From NCBI GenBank assembly GCA_947497475.1, contig CANMGS010000004.1, forward strand, positions 1 through 64,000: a stretch of DNA of 64,000 bases, written 5' to 3'. The stretch comes from an uncultured Amylibacter sp. Lineage in GTDB: Bacteria; Pseudomonadota; Alphaproteobacteria; Rhodobacterales; Rhodobacteraceae. The position numbers and the translations under genes were made by a program. The notes beneath the pieces were generated by a model, which worked only from the letters and a program-made list of their open reading frames with translations, searched no databases and was not told the DNA's origin. The stretch's first letter is position 1. Every line of letters begins with the position of its first letter. Shown here one piece after another: positions 23,101 through 29,451 of this stretch.

Positions 23101-23789
23101 ATGCTCCTTTAGGGAAGTTGACAAACCAAACTTTTGCAGCTTCATCAACTGGAACATTGCTATCTAATATTGCCACAGCAGTTGTTGAGCGTATTCCGGA
23201 ACATGTATTCGATTGTTCTGATGTGATAGGTAAAGTTTTTGATGATAAAAACCACAACGGTTATCATGATCAAGGTGAACCAGGATTACCAAGTGTACGC
23301 GTTGTCACTGTAAAAGGAACCCGTATAACAACAGATGAATATGGCCGTTTCCACGTGCCTTGTGCAGAGCTACCCGAAGATATTGGTACGAATTTTATAA
23401 TGAAGTTGGATACACACAGCTTACCAACAGGTTATCGTGTAACTACAGAAAACCCTCGAGTGGTGAGATTAACAGCTGGCAAATTTGCAAAATTAAATTT
23501 TGGCGCGGCAATTTCAAATGTTATCCGTATCGATTTAAATGCCAAAGCGTTTGATGATGTAACTATTTTAAATACTAAATTTAAAGCAGCTTTAAAAAAC
23601 ATGATAAACCAGATGAAAGATAAACCATCCGTCATCCGCTTAACCTATGTACTAAATGATGGAGCATCCCAAAAGCAGGCACAACAACGTTTATTATCTG
23701 TGCAAAAATTTATCAAATTAGAATGGCAAAAACACGGCCAGTATAAACTCAATATAGAACGCACAATTAAAAAACCTGTTGAAAAATGA
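11139..23789 (+). CDS. Second giant DUF11/DUF7507-type repeat surface protein (about 4,216 residues)
   Basis: An upstream GTG at 11076 is in frame, but the ATG at 11139 has a well-spaced GGAG (11127-11130) and is followed directly by a signal peptide (hydrophobic core LLQYLAAFIGLVSLLIPL, ending TYA before TTF). Domains in order: a non-repeated N-terminal domain (about nt 11240-11850) with LDCGFTDC; about 29 Ig-like repeats of 100-130 residues (about 11850-22250), typically VEKT, GDTITYTFTVTNTGN, a VTDD segment, C, LAPG, C, and YTVTQADIDAG with NTATA; an Asp-rich thrombospondin-3-like calcium motif (DTDNDGTLDS and DRDNDGICDAED, about 22256-22365); a CNA-B-like segment; a DUF11-like domain (about 22800-23185); and the shared C-terminal module. 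Most repeats carry a cysteine pair, unlike giant 1. Probably a Sec-exported cell-surface filament or adhesin; ligand unknown. Confidence 0.87.
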   Translation: MANRFPEYQKTSLLQYLAAFIGLVSLLIPLKTYATTFTTTVPGTSITLPTDYPQAGGVAMVYVGVNGNIYYQFSDPAGAFRGFNSNANPRQFQGNPFTINSPLQLDCGFTDCRTYFGGDIANMYIRFSAYDGDTQRNGFDEDDISLVLNGFNIGNWSDIQTELTNNSGTVSQGFTTGFGNNTFNTGWFETTNQALLNDILDSGEVTTQVFDRDPNDNFWDFRRGPRLNNAEIVTVAPGYTIEKTSDRSTFTAVGDVINYEYKVSNIGSVRITNLSVTDDKISNVQCLDTTIIAVPFGTAEPDSAICTGQYTVTQEDFDNEAVTNIANAIGTPEFGVLGNLTDTLTVTGPSISPSIEVRKSTTLTNFSNAGTTIPYNFEVENTGDATLTNVVVTDARIPSLSCSFATLARDAIETCSGTYTVTQADVNDFIINGNQLQNTASVTSLAPNGSTPSDTDVNNLDGPTSQPAFTINKLASNSNFQNVGQVINYQFQVRNTGNVDLPSPPAITDSLGIPVNCPAGAIAVNELRTCTAQYTVTQPDIDAGKIDNTANATITVGGVTALGTSNVSVPAVRNTGLQFVKRLTPGSTSSFDDTGVTLSYDYELRNTGNVTLQNPSVIDDKTTVVCTEASIAPQQQIICTASYDTTQEDLNAGSVTNVATASATPFGETTPLTSTQQSVTVNGQRLPALSLDKVGGTATPAFTVGSTITYTFNITNSGNVDILDPITITDDKIGNFPCLSGPLVRGATDSCTAVYTLTSADISANSVTNIATASDGIVTSPSDSETVANTTPPEITLSKAADISPIPAGTTTVGYTFTVVNSSSTVQIIRSSSPITIDDPKIGAVDCTTNQPTTFNPGDSFTCTGTATLNQAEIDAGEVINTATASFPFTLGGTASTFTTPSAIATTPITENLNYRFDKTGPTNFTTVGETLTYTFEVENLGNVTLTQVNITDPLIPTLSCPITNLAPSATTSCTGDYIVTQTDVDSGQIDNTATATGLTASGGQLDMTSVQTSTRPAQVADTQFTVDKTANLTAFNAVGDVITYAIEVQNTGLQTLTSVSVTDVLDPGFSCMISSIVPGQMDSSCTFTHIVTQADIDAGGIINIASATSGSVGPITSTLTIPGPTRVADFSIEKNASGAYNSALDTIDFTIKVKNTGNVTLSTVDVSDATLFSPAQTCQITNLLPNAEDTTTCVFTYTVQQADVDIGVINNTATATGLGADGTSIPEKSASEQVNGPTENASLNVAKVEDTPTGDYTNLPTTESFTITVENTGNVTITNVVVTDDLIGLNCTIASIDPGVTATSCSSGLMTGTYTVTQADIDNGSFENTATATGSTVRGASPTSTGRVTLTGPAMDPALTVVKSTTFIGTYDTVGQQIDYNYLVTNSGNQTLLSSITISDDQIPLVSCPALTGGTFAPNDTLTCTGSYLVTQEDIDRGSITNIASATNTTNGVTTTSTNATQQVFATQNPVISLDKRLKSTSLGTYNAENDTVIYEYVVTNTGNTTITNDIFIDDNRFPTDLTCTVGGTDLAPNAQIICEQTYIIQQADVNAGSVTNTAQAFTGPNLAAATLTSNTDQVTVTAIQSPALTITKTYIEGLSEDPLDDPAATDLFVENEVLDYDFTITNSGNVSITLDPATVISDNRIGPFICTGTPPLLEPGESHTCSASYTIVSADIALGAVTNIASASGTFGIDTITSPTDDALFPVDAMPAVTIEKLADVTTFNAVNDPIIYTYNITNTGNTDLPSPGTVTDDKFTTTGPLTCNDPSGGVFSRLETTPTEIATCTQTYFVTQEDLDAGFVTNEAFALTSFNSLPVQSPAAIVTVTGDTTATLLLTKTVSPTAPADLNDLLTYTLTASASGNQTISGVEITDPLLSGLTCSQGTTTLTTANLDPNGDPLVCTGTLTVTQEMLDAGEVVNTGNARGSAPDGSNVTTSAENRLTTITALPSLSIIKRIDPVPTAVGDPSYSAVDQDVTFVIDVQNTGNVTIENVNVTDSIIAGTCSIGTLAPGATDSSCIFVKSITQEDIDAGSFVNEATVDGDPAIGSLTPMTGNVTVFGPEREPSFAITKNADVNDFDEQGDLITYTYLVANTGNITLFDQPVIVDDKIGTFDCGTIPATGLAPLDSVTCTQTYSVTQSDVDAGFVTNIASVTSTEVTEAATATETVNSTRTPSLSFTKVATISSGATTAAVGDTITYTYTVTNTGNVTLTNVDVEDDQTSASGTAALTVSDDTLLTDNGLLNDSSDPSGSNSIWDNLAPLDVVTFTSTYIVQQADIDLGNDLSNTATVSGAGPPGTISPQQQVTVDVPVEAADPTLEAIKTISNSTGNTAGDTITFEITIENKGNVTLDNVILTDTISRTDTTPLTLTSGPTLQSGDNGVAGDLEVGETWIYQATYILTQEDIDAGGISNTVLVESTAPDGSPVNDISGDGTLAGADNPTLFTIPSNPSIFGEKSITSSTVTVGETVDFEITITNNGNVTLTDVDVSSDSLTRSDTLQTQLALTTQPSFVSSTNGSPSGTLLPNEAATYIASYILVQEDIDAGGISNTAVVTGTPPIGSPITDITDNDSTSGGPDDPTELTIPENPLLELEKRLAVGQNPNFSTLDEIIEYEFIVTNAGNITLPGPFTISDAKIEAQGRALTCPPVASPGLAPDATLTCTGSYQITQDDLDAGQFENSATVNDGISPTSDPSTFTIPAVQTPSMELEKTAEDIPAADFIEGKEVTYTYTATNTGNITLIDPIIITDNLIPDSDFTCPTFPTEGIAPQQSYVCTATYTVTSNDVFLTSVTNIASATSGTTTSPQTSETIPRAGVANLSIQKTVAPGTTFSEVGDTIDYTFTVTNSGTQAFASDVIIKDDRLSTDLICFDFVAGSSGTFNAGATATCSGSYTVTQDDLDAGEIFNEAFSQTEFSDGATPPNLTTVVSDPSNVTTPASIAAALTIVKTATPDPITIVGETVTYSIVVTNTGNQTLNTISVNDPLLPTLVCEAATLLRGDTLTCSDTYVVQQADIDAGSLVNEATVTAQTPNGTPITESTEITTAVPAANPGVEIIKTASPTTLGPVGSLVTYRFAVRNSGNTTLSDLTVTDILDASYECSIMSIAPANIDNTCFYELTVTQDMIDAGSLENTATVNGQDAFGTLVNNDNSIETFGPTRTPSLEATKTSTIVGTAVGQIVDYQLTVENTGNVTLDITNVTDTMTRLNGRSTSLDAPFILISGDDGDGRLDVDETWVYEAAHTITQADVNAGGFNNTVNVIADSPDGTIVSDTSDNGDDTDGNTIDDATVVGITRFPSMEVEKTISQTGAVAGDEVKFIISAINTGNVDITVDNLPIDTLTRADGTSLTTTVPIRLTSTSDDGDNILETTEQLRWEVSYTLTQDDINAGGISNTATLSGLGPDGTTPVSDVSDNGNDSDGNITDDATDLNIAPNPSIEILKAATTEGAAVGENIVYSLTVINRGNVTLSDITLLDILTRADGTALIIADPAFESTVPSGAPEGIIQPGDTATYSARYTLVQEDIDAGGISNTATVSATTPLSATLSDISDDPNDTTNSGPSDPTITSIAQNPLLTLSKATLSTRALFPTIQEAVFEVTVQNDGNTTQTGIQISDDLAAFAAPATVLTANVTATGFTSGSANTGYTGTGANELLLGNATLRPGDRGIIQITTTYSTDGSGFPSPGLNTVTGSSDQLTLITPAVTTVSSADTDNDGTLDSLEGCGPSDDRDNDGICDAEDFDPTGYFYCQEDGRILTGGIITVTGGGFTQTGTGTNGPIRILQSGINGFYQFDVTAPGTYTLSYSDPTEGVASTSRLPITAATPVSTLVDVIAGTTTTNPRILGSSEAGASGNLADFSIAGNPRWYTTFTIAAGDPNVFSNNIPYQACTTPGNLTATKAVVGRSDVRIGDYVNYRLDFDLGASGGAIANATLVDLLPAGIVYLPNSAMFSLNGATPVQTEPTITGRRLEWVGQNIPTSSTLTVTLTTRVAPNAPLGKLTNQTFAASSTGTLLSNIATAVVERIPEHVFDCSDVIGKVFDDKNHNGYHDQGEPGLPSVRVVTVKGTRITTDEYGRFHVPCAELPEDIGTNFIMKLDTHSLPTGYRVTTENPRVVRLTAGKFAKLNFGAAISNVIRIDLNAKAFDDVTILNTKFKAALKNMINQMKDKPSVIRLTYVLNDGASQKQAQQRLLSVQKFIKLEWQKHGQYKLNIERTIKKPVEK
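23187..23786 (+). repeat. Copy 2 of the C-terminal module shared by both giant proteins
   Basis: Matches 6722-7325 almost throughout (ERIPEHVFDCSD, VFDDKNHNGYHD, RVVRLTAGKFAKLNFGA, final LNIERTIK). Divergence concentrates in the helical tail. This is a dispersed paralogous module, about 16.5 kb from copy 1 and in the same orientation. Confidence 0.85.
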
Positions 23790-23881
23790 GTAGTTGAACG
23801 GGCTGTTCACGAAGTGTGTAATGGTCGTTTATCTTAAATATTTTGGCAAATGCATAATCGCATAATCTTTCTTATGTTAAA

Positions 23882-26284
23882 TTAAATATTAGATAACAGA
23901 TCTTCCTGACATACTGTCACCCTATGTTTTTCACCTAAAATATCTACCTCAAATACCGACCCTACTTCGCTAAAGTTTGGATGAACAAATCCCATAAGAA
24001 CATTCTTCTTCACGCGATGCCCCCAGTCGGCAGATGTTATTGTTCCAATAACCCGGCCTTCATAAGTAAGCGAAGCTCCTGGCTGTGCAGTAGCAAAATC
24101 ACATTCAACGATCATACTAACAAACTTCTGCTTTAGTTTTGTTTTGTCCTTACTTTCCAAAGCCGCTTTGCCGATAAAATCGGATTTATCCATTTTAACA
24201 AACCTATCCAAATTAGATTCAAAAGGGTCGAACTCTGTAATTAGGTCTGCTTTCCAATGGCGATATCCTTTTTCCATTCGCATAGATTCAACCGCACGCG
24301 AACCAAACAAAGTTAATCCAAACGCCTCACCAGCATTACGTAGCGCCAAATATGCTGCATATAATTGATTATTTGGAACATGAATTTCATAAGCTAACTC
24401 ACCCGAGAAACTAACCGACATTATTGTTGCAGGCGCTATACCAATAAACGCCTCTCTTACACACAATGCAGGAAAAGTTTCTACGGACCAATCTTCTCTG
24501 GATACTTTACTTAAAACATCACGAGCATTTGGGCCGGCTAAAACCAAAATTGTATATTCATTTGTAAGGGATTTAATTTGGACGGATCCATCTTTGGGTA
24601 GATGTTGAGTAAGCCAATCCATATCATGTTGTTCAGATGCGGCAGCCGAGCCATACCAAATCCGCCCATCAGGAAATTTCGCAATTGTTGCTTCAGCTTT
24701 TACATTACCTTGGTGGTTCAACAAATAACACAGGCCAACTTTATTATGTTTCTTTGGGACACGACCGCATATCATATAGTCAAGGAAATCGTGTGCCCCT
24801 TCCCCAGTTAATTCAAAACGATTAAACCCGTTGACCTCTGCTAAGCCGACCTTTGTATGAACGGCTAAAACCTCGGATCGTATAACATCAAATGTTTCAT
24901 TAAATCGGTAACCATGTGTTTCTTGGAAATTAACTGATGGCTTAAAATATGCTGCACGCTCCCATCCGTTAACCACATCAAATTCAGCACCCTCTGCTGC
25001 AAGTATAGGTGTCAAAGGTGTCGTCTTTATAGGTCGCCCAGCAGGGCGGTGTTCATGCGGAAAATGAAATCTAAATTCATTTTGATAATCTTCAATCGCC
25101 TTTAAGGCTGTAAGCTCAACATTGGCGTGACCAGTAAAACGTCTTGGATCTATACACCATGTATCATAACACGCTTCACCATGAACAATTTGCTGTGCCA
25201 ACAACCAACCATGACCGCCACCTTCACCCAAACCTGCGCGCAAGCCAATAATACAAAATGCATTACGTTTACCAGGGATTGGGCCAACCAAAGGTGCTCC
25301 ATCAATTGTATATGTGATTGGACCATTAACAACCGTATGAATTCCAGCGTCCATCAAAGCAGGCATACGATCAAAAGCCCCTTCTAATACATCGGTCACA
25401 CGATCCAAATCATCAGGACAAAGAGCATTTACAAAGTTCGGATCTATGCCATCCATACCCCAAGTTTTGCAATCTTGTTCATAGAAACCAAGCAGCAAGC
25501 CATTTTTTTCTTGGCGGCAATAATAATCAGATATTGGGCACCTTAATAATGGCATACGATGACTAGCTTCTTTAATTGCTGGGATGTCTTCTGTTAAAAA
25601 ATACTGATGTTCCATAGATGTAACAGGATGGTGTACACCCATCATTTCACCAACTTCATTTACACGATAACCACATGCATTCACGACTATCTCACAGTCG
25701 ATATCTCCTTTAGCCGTATGAACTGTCCAACTATCATCTTTATGCTGCGTTAGCGCTGTAACTGGTGTGTTACGATATACTTCTGCCCCAGCCTTACGCG
25801 CACGCCTTGCTAGCGCTTGGCATAGCTGTGCAGGGTCAATATCCCCGTCTTGAGAATCCCAAAGTCCGCCCACTAAATTATCTGTAGAAATCAGTGGATG
25901 CCGCCGCGCGCATTCTGCGGCATCAATCACTTCGAATTCAACATCCATACCACGTGCCATGGAACGGAAATGTCTATACCCTTCCATTTGCTCTTCGGTA
26001 TTTGCCAAACGGATACCGCCATCACCATGGTGATAATTGATTGGATATTCGGGATCAGCAGCCAGCTCTTTGTACAAAGCAATTGAGTGGCTTTTCAAAC
26101 CTACCATCGTTTGGTTCATGCCAAAATTGGTAACCTGCGCCGCTGAATGCCATGTTGTGCCACTGGTTAGCTCATCACGTTCAACCAGAACAACATCACT
26201 CCACCCTTCTTGGGTCAGGTGGTACAGCGTTGAACACCCCGCAATACCACCACCGATCACAACAACACGCGTTTGGCTTTTCAA
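23882..26284 (-). CDS. FAD-dependent dimethylglycine/sarcosine dehydrogenase-type protein with GcvT domain
   Basis: About 800 residues. N-terminal DAO-type FAD domain with VVVIGGGIAGCS, then SGTTWHSAA, where the histidine matches the covalent-flavin site of dimethylglycine dehydrogenase. A GcvT-like aminomethyltransferase domain (about residues 430-700) and GcvT C-terminal domain follow, the arrangement that passes formaldehyde to tetrahydrofolate. Likely an oxidative N-demethylase of a methylated amine or amino acid; dimethylglycine would fit the betaine genes 5 kb away, but substrate cannot be read from sequence because this paralogue family is large. Start: GTG at 26293 overlaps its own AGGAG, whereas the TTG at 26284 sits 8 nt from it, so TTG is preferred. 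It is a single-gene unit, transcribed towards the giant gene. Confidence 0.8.
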   Translation of the reverse strand: MKSQTRVVVIGGGIAGCSTLYHLTQEGWSDVVLVERDELTSGTTWHSAAQVTNFGMNQTMVGLKSHSIALYKELAADPEYPINYHHGDGGIRLANTEEQMEGYRHFRSMARGMDVEFEVIDAAECARRHPLISTDNLVGGLWDSQDGDIDPAQLCQALARRARKAGAEVYRNTPVTALTQHKDDSWTVHTAKGDIDCEIVVNACGYRVNEVGEMMGVHHPVTSMEHQYFLTEDIPAIKEASHRMPLLRCPISDYYCRQEKNGLLLGFYEQDCKTWGMDGIDPNFVNALCPDDLDRVTDVLEGAFDRMPALMDAGIHTVVNGPITYTIDGAPLVGPIPGKRNAFCIIGLRAGLGEGGGHGWLLAQQIVHGEACYDTWCIDPRRFTGHANVELTALKAIEDYQNEFRFHFPHEHRPAGRPIKTTPLTPILAAEGAEFDVVNGWERAAYFKPSVNFQETHGYRFNETFDVIRSEVLAVHTKVGLAEVNGFNRFELTGEGAHDFLDYMICGRVPKKHNKVGLCYLLNHQGNVKAEATIAKFPDGRIWYGSAAASEQHDMDWLTQHLPKDGSVQIKSLTNEYTILVLAGPNARDVLSKVSREDWSVETFPALCVREAFIGIAPATIMSVSFSGELAYEIHVPNNQLYAAYLALRNAGEAFGLTLFGSRAVESMRMEKGYRHWKADLITEFDPFESNLDRFVKMDKSDFIGKAALESKDKTKLKQKFVSMIVECDFATAQPGASLTYEGRVIGTITSADWGHRVKKNVLMGFVHPNFSEVGSVFEVDILGEKHRVTVCQEDLLSNI

Positions 26285-26298
26285 TGTCTTCACTCCTA

Positions 26299-26315
26299 TT
26301 TAGTTGTTCACTAAA
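26299..26315. promoter_or_regulatory. Dyad immediately upstream of the flavoprotein gene
   Basis: TTTAGT (26299-26304), 5-nt centre, ACTAAA (26310-26315), just upstream of the AGGAG of the minus-strand gene. Position fits an operator covering the promoter or leader; the regulator is unknown. Confidence 0.35.
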
Positions 26316-26409
26316 CACACGCAAAGACACTATTCTGTCCAGAAGAATACCTTAAATTTGAGTTCTATTATCGCTCAGATTATTTTTCCCGAATTTATAA
26401 TACGGTTTA

Positions 26410-27342
26410 TCAAGAGGCACATTCTTTCACTGATGTTGCAAGACCAGTGATAAACTCGTTGTAATATGCAGGACCAACTTCGATACCAGCTCCCATTGGA
26501 TCAAGTACAGACGATTTCACATCTGTTTTTCCAACCACTGCTGCCACAAGACCATCTTTAACCGTGGTTTTCTTAAATACACAGGCAGCATCCTGTGATT
26601 TCACCAATTCAGCAATCTTTGCAACACGGCCTGCACTTGGGGCTTGGTCATCTGTTTCAGTAATTGCTCCAATAATCTCAAGGCCAAATCTATGAGCGAA
26701 ATAAGCATATGCATCATGTGCCACAATAAACTTAGAGCCTTTTGCCCCACTTAAAACATCAGCGGTTTCTACAACAAGCTTCTCAAGTTCGACTTTGGCA
26801 GCCTCAGCATTCTTTTGGTATGCATCTTTATGATCAGCATCCAATGCACTTAACTGCTCGGCGATAATGTCCAACCAAACGATCGCATTTTCTGGGTCTA
26901 ACCAAACATGTGGGTCACGATCACCATGATCATGGTGGCCGTGATCATCATGCTTTTCCTCATCATCATGTTGGTCATGCTCTTCCTCTTCACCTTCTTC
27001 AATCTCTAGAACAAACGTTTTAGGGTGTTCGAGCAACTCAACAGATTTCGCATTCTTCGCAAGTGTCTCTATTGGGTCAGACAACCACGGTGTTAAATCT
27101 TCACCAACCCAGAAAACAATATCAGCGTTTTGCAAATCGTCTGCTTGCGAAGGGCGTAGCGCAAAATCGTGTGGAGATGCGGTAGTCGGGATAATCAAAT
27201 CAGGCGTCCCTACCCCATCCATAACGATCGAAACCAGTGAATGAACAGAAGGCAAATCCACAACAACATTTGGGGCTTCTGCATTCGACGCTGTTGCGCA
27301 TAATACACCCGATACAACAGTACCTATAAAAGTCTTAAACAT
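26410..27342 (-). CDS. znuA: Zinc ABC transporter substrate-binding protein ZnuA
   Basis: Periplasmic cluster A-I metal-binding protein delivering Zn2+ to ZnuB/ZnuC. About 310 residues with an N-terminal signal peptide (FKTFIGTVVSGVLCATASNA). Metal ligands expected for the family are visible (VDLPSVHSLVS, DPHVWLDPENA, VAHDAYAYFAHRFGL). Between them is a charged loop rich in His, Asp and Glu (HDQHDDEEKHDDHGHHDHGD), typical of zinc rather than manganese binders. An in-frame ATG at 27348 abuts the AGGG, so the ATG six bases downstream is the better start. Divergent from zur-znuCB with a perfect Zur box 42 bp upstream; expected to be derepressed under zinc limitation. Confidence 0.95.
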   Translation of the reverse strand: MFKTFIGTVVSGVLCATASNAEAPNVVVDLPSVHSLVSIVMDGVGTPDLIIPTTASPHDFALRPSQADDLQNADIVFWVGEDLTPWLSDPIETLAKNAKSVELLEHPKTFVLEIEEGEEEEHDQHDDEEKHDDHGHHDHGDRDPHVWLDPENAIVWLDIIAEQLSALDADHKDAYQKNAEAAKVELEKLVVETADVLSGAKGSKFIVAHDAYAYFAHRFGLEIIGAITETDDQAPSAGRVAKIAELVKSQDAACVFKKTTVKDGLVAAVVGKTDVKSSVLDPMGAGIEVGPAYYNEFITGLATSVKECAS

Positions 27343-27383
27343 CTTCATCCCTACGATTGCTTTTACTTCAACGTTCCTCTATA

Positions 27384-27398
27384 TGTTATATTATAACA
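27384..27398. promoter_or_regulatory. Zur operator in the znuA/zur divergent promoter
   Basis: TGTTATATTATAACA, a perfect 15-bp palindrome with a single central T, identical to the core of the gammaproteobacterial Zur consensus TGTTATAnTATAACA. It lies midway between the two divergent start codons, so one site could repress both transcripts. Confidence 0.9.
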
Positions 27399-27419
27399 AT
27401 ACAAGTTGAAAGCGATCCC

Positions 27420-27884
27420 ATGTCTTTAGGTTTTCAAGAACACGACCATAAATCTTGTATCCAAAACGCGTTACAAGCTGCGGATAAATACTGTGCTGAT
27501 AGAGGTTTGCAATTTACCAAAACACGGCGAAGGGTCTTAGAAATACTGCTCATGGAACATAAAGCGCTAGGAGCTTATGATATTCTCAGCCACCTTACAG
27601 ATGAAGGTACAAGGGCCCAACCTCCAATCGTTTACCGTGCCTTAGATTTTTTAGTAACTCATGATCTTGTCCATAAGATAGAAAAACTAAACGCATATTC
27701 AGCATGTTCCCATCCAGGCGAAACACATTCCCCTGTGTTTATGATCTGTAGAAACTGTAAAAACGTTGTTGAGACACAAACCGAACCTCTGCGCAGCTTT
27801 ATGGGTTCAGCCGCCAAATCTGCTGGTTTTCTAATTGAACGTACAGTTATCGAAGCAGAAGGACTCTGCCCTTCATGTCAGTAG
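27420..27884 (+). CDS. zur: Zinc uptake regulator Zur (Fur family)
   Basis: Fur-family metalloregulator, about 154 residues. A longer in-frame start at 27357 would place the Zur operator inside the coding sequence, so the ATG at 27420 is chosen. The winged-helix domain includes GLQFTKTRRRVLEILL and RAQPPIVYRALDFLV. Metal-binding features are visible: CSHPGETHSPVF, a CRNC motif and a C-terminal CPSC, the two Cys pairs of the structural zinc site. Co-transcribed with znuC and znuB and next to znuA, which supports Zur over Fur or PerR. Probably autoregulated through the operator upstream. Confidence 0.93.
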   Translation: MSLGFQEHDHKSCIQNALQAADKYCADRGLQFTKTRRRVLEILLMEHKALGAYDILSHLTDEGTRAQPPIVYRALDFLVTHDLVHKIEKLNAYSACSHPGETHSPVFMICRNCKNVVETQTEPLRSFMGSAAKSAGFLIERTVIEAEGLCPSCQ

Positions 27885-27895
27885 AGTGTAACGAC

Positions 27896-28648
27896 ATGAA
27901 TATATTGAGTGTACAAAACCTTACGGTCAAACTTGAAGGGCACACAGCACTTACTGATGTAACTATGTCTATAAATAAAGGTGAAATCGTCACGATCGTA
28001 GGCCCCAATGGATCAGGTAAATCTACACTATTACGAACAATCGTTGGCGCATTAAAACCAACATCAGGCAAATTAAATATCCGTCGGAATTGCGTAATAG
28101 GCTACGTTCCACAAAAACTACATATTGATGCAACCTTACCTATTACAGTGAAAAGGTTTTTATCTTTGCCGCGTACACATAGTACAAAGAATATAAAGAA
28201 TACACTCGACCTTGTTGGTCTCCCTGATGTCGAAGGACGCCAAATGGTTGGATTGTCAGGTGGACAATTCCAGCGTGTTTTACTTGCACGCGCCATATTA
28301 AATAAACCAGATCTTTTGATCTTAGATGAAGCTACACAGGGTTTAGACCAAATGGGCGCTGCATCTTTTTATCGCTTGATAGAAGATTTACGCAGCACAT
28401 TAGGATGCGCCATTTTGATGGTGAGCCATGAATTGCATGTTGTAATGAGCGCTTCTGATCGTGTTATTTGCCTTAACGGTCACGTATGTTGCCACGGAAC
28501 GCCTGAAATCGTCGCATCAGACCCAGAATACCACGCCTTGTTTGGCTCAGGGACGCAAGGTGCGCTCGCATTATATAGGCATCACCATAACCACACACAT
28601 AATGATGATGGCACGTGCAATCACAAACACCACCACGAGGATGCTTAA
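27896..28648 (+). CDS. znuC: Zinc ABC transporter ATP-binding protein ZnuC
   Basis: Cytoplasmic ATPase of the zinc importer. Walker A GPNGSGKST, Q-loop region VPQKL, signature LSGGQFQRV and Walker B LLILDEAT are all present. The C-terminus is a histidine-rich tail (HHHNHTHNDDGTCNHKHHH), likely metal binding. An alternative ATG at 27875 overlaps the end of zur; the ATG at 27896 matches the usual N-terminus (MNILSVQNL) and has AGAG 9 nt upstream. The stop codon abuts the znuB start. Confidence 0.94.
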   Translation: MNILSVQNLTVKLEGHTALTDVTMSINKGEIVTIVGPNGSGKSTLLRTIVGALKPTSGKLNIRRNCVIGYVPQKLHIDATLPITVKRFLSLPRTHSTKNIKNTLDLVGLPDVEGRQMVGLSGGQFQRVLLARAILNKPDLLILDEATQGLDQMGAASFYRLIEDLRSTLGCAILMVSHELHVVMSASDRVICLNGHVCCHGTPEIVASDPEYHALFGSGTQGALALYRHHHNHTHNDDGTCNHKHHHEDA

Positions 28649-29446
28649 ATGTTTGATGATTTTTTTGTTCGCGCCACATTAGCTGGCGTTGGTGTTGCAA
28701 TCGCAGCAGCTCCTTTAGGGTGTTTTGTTGTGTGGCGACGCATGGCGTATTTCGGGGACGCAACGGCGCATGCCGCAATTTTAGGGGTCGCGCTATCACT
28801 CGCCCTATCAACATCGTTATTGGTAAGTGTTCTAACCGTATCATTAATCATGGCGGCAACAGTTTCGACATTATCAAATCGTGGATTTGCCATGGACACA
28901 TTGTTAGGTGTTATCGCACATTCTGCACTCGCTTTCGGATTGGTTGCAGTATCTTTAATTCAAGGTGTTCGCATTGACTTAATGGCTTATCTTTTTGGCG
29001 ATATTCTGGCCGTCAGCACACAAGATTTAGGAGTCATATGGGGTGGTGCAATAATTGTGCTGCTCTTATTAGCTTGGCGGTGGGCCGCATTATTAACTGC
29101 AACATTAAATCCAGACTTAGCCTATGCGAGCGGCATAAACCCTAGACGTGAGCAACTTATTCTAACACTTGCACTCGCAGTTGTTGTTGCCGTCGCAATC
29201 AAAGTAGTTGGTGCTTTATTAATTGCAGCAATGCTGATCATTCCAGCAGCAACAGCACGCGCCTTTAGCAAAACACCCGAAGCAATGGCATTGATCGCCG
29301 TCATTATTGGCATTTTATCGGCAATTGGCGGGCTACAAGGATCGTATATTTGGGATACACCAACAGGCCCAACAATCGTTTGCGTAGCAGCCTGTCTTTT
29401 TATTTTTTCAAGCTTGATAAGACTTCTGACAGAAAAGACAGCTTAA
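28649..29446 (+). CDS. znuB: Zinc ABC transporter permease ZnuB
   Basis: ABC-3 family permease, 265 residues, about eight hydrophobic segments, with GDATAHAAILGVAL (the conserved region contacting the ATPase) and DLMAYLFGDILAVS. Begins directly at the znuC stop (TAA then ATG), indicating coupled translation. Ends 5 nt from the convergent pgi stop; no terminator hairpin is visible in that gap. Confidence 0.94.
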   Translation: MFDDFFVRATLAGVGVAIAAAPLGCFVVWRRMAYFGDATAHAAILGVALSLALSTSLLVSVLTVSLIMAATVSTLSNRGFAMDTLLGVIAHSALAFGLVAVSLIQGVRIDLMAYLFGDILAVSTQDLGVIWGGAIIVLLLLAWRWAALLTATLNPDLAYASGINPRREQLILTLALAVVVAVAIKVVGALLIAAMLIIPAATARAFSKTPEAMALIAVIIGILSAIGGLQGSYIWDTPTGPTIVCVAACLFIFSSLIRLLTEKTA

Positions 29447-29451
29447 GTATC

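Noticed and set aside
23882-26284. Firm naming as dimethylglycine dehydrogenase
   Set aside because: The GcvT-fused flavoprotein family includes many paralogues with different N-methyl substrates; proximity to bet genes is only suggestive.
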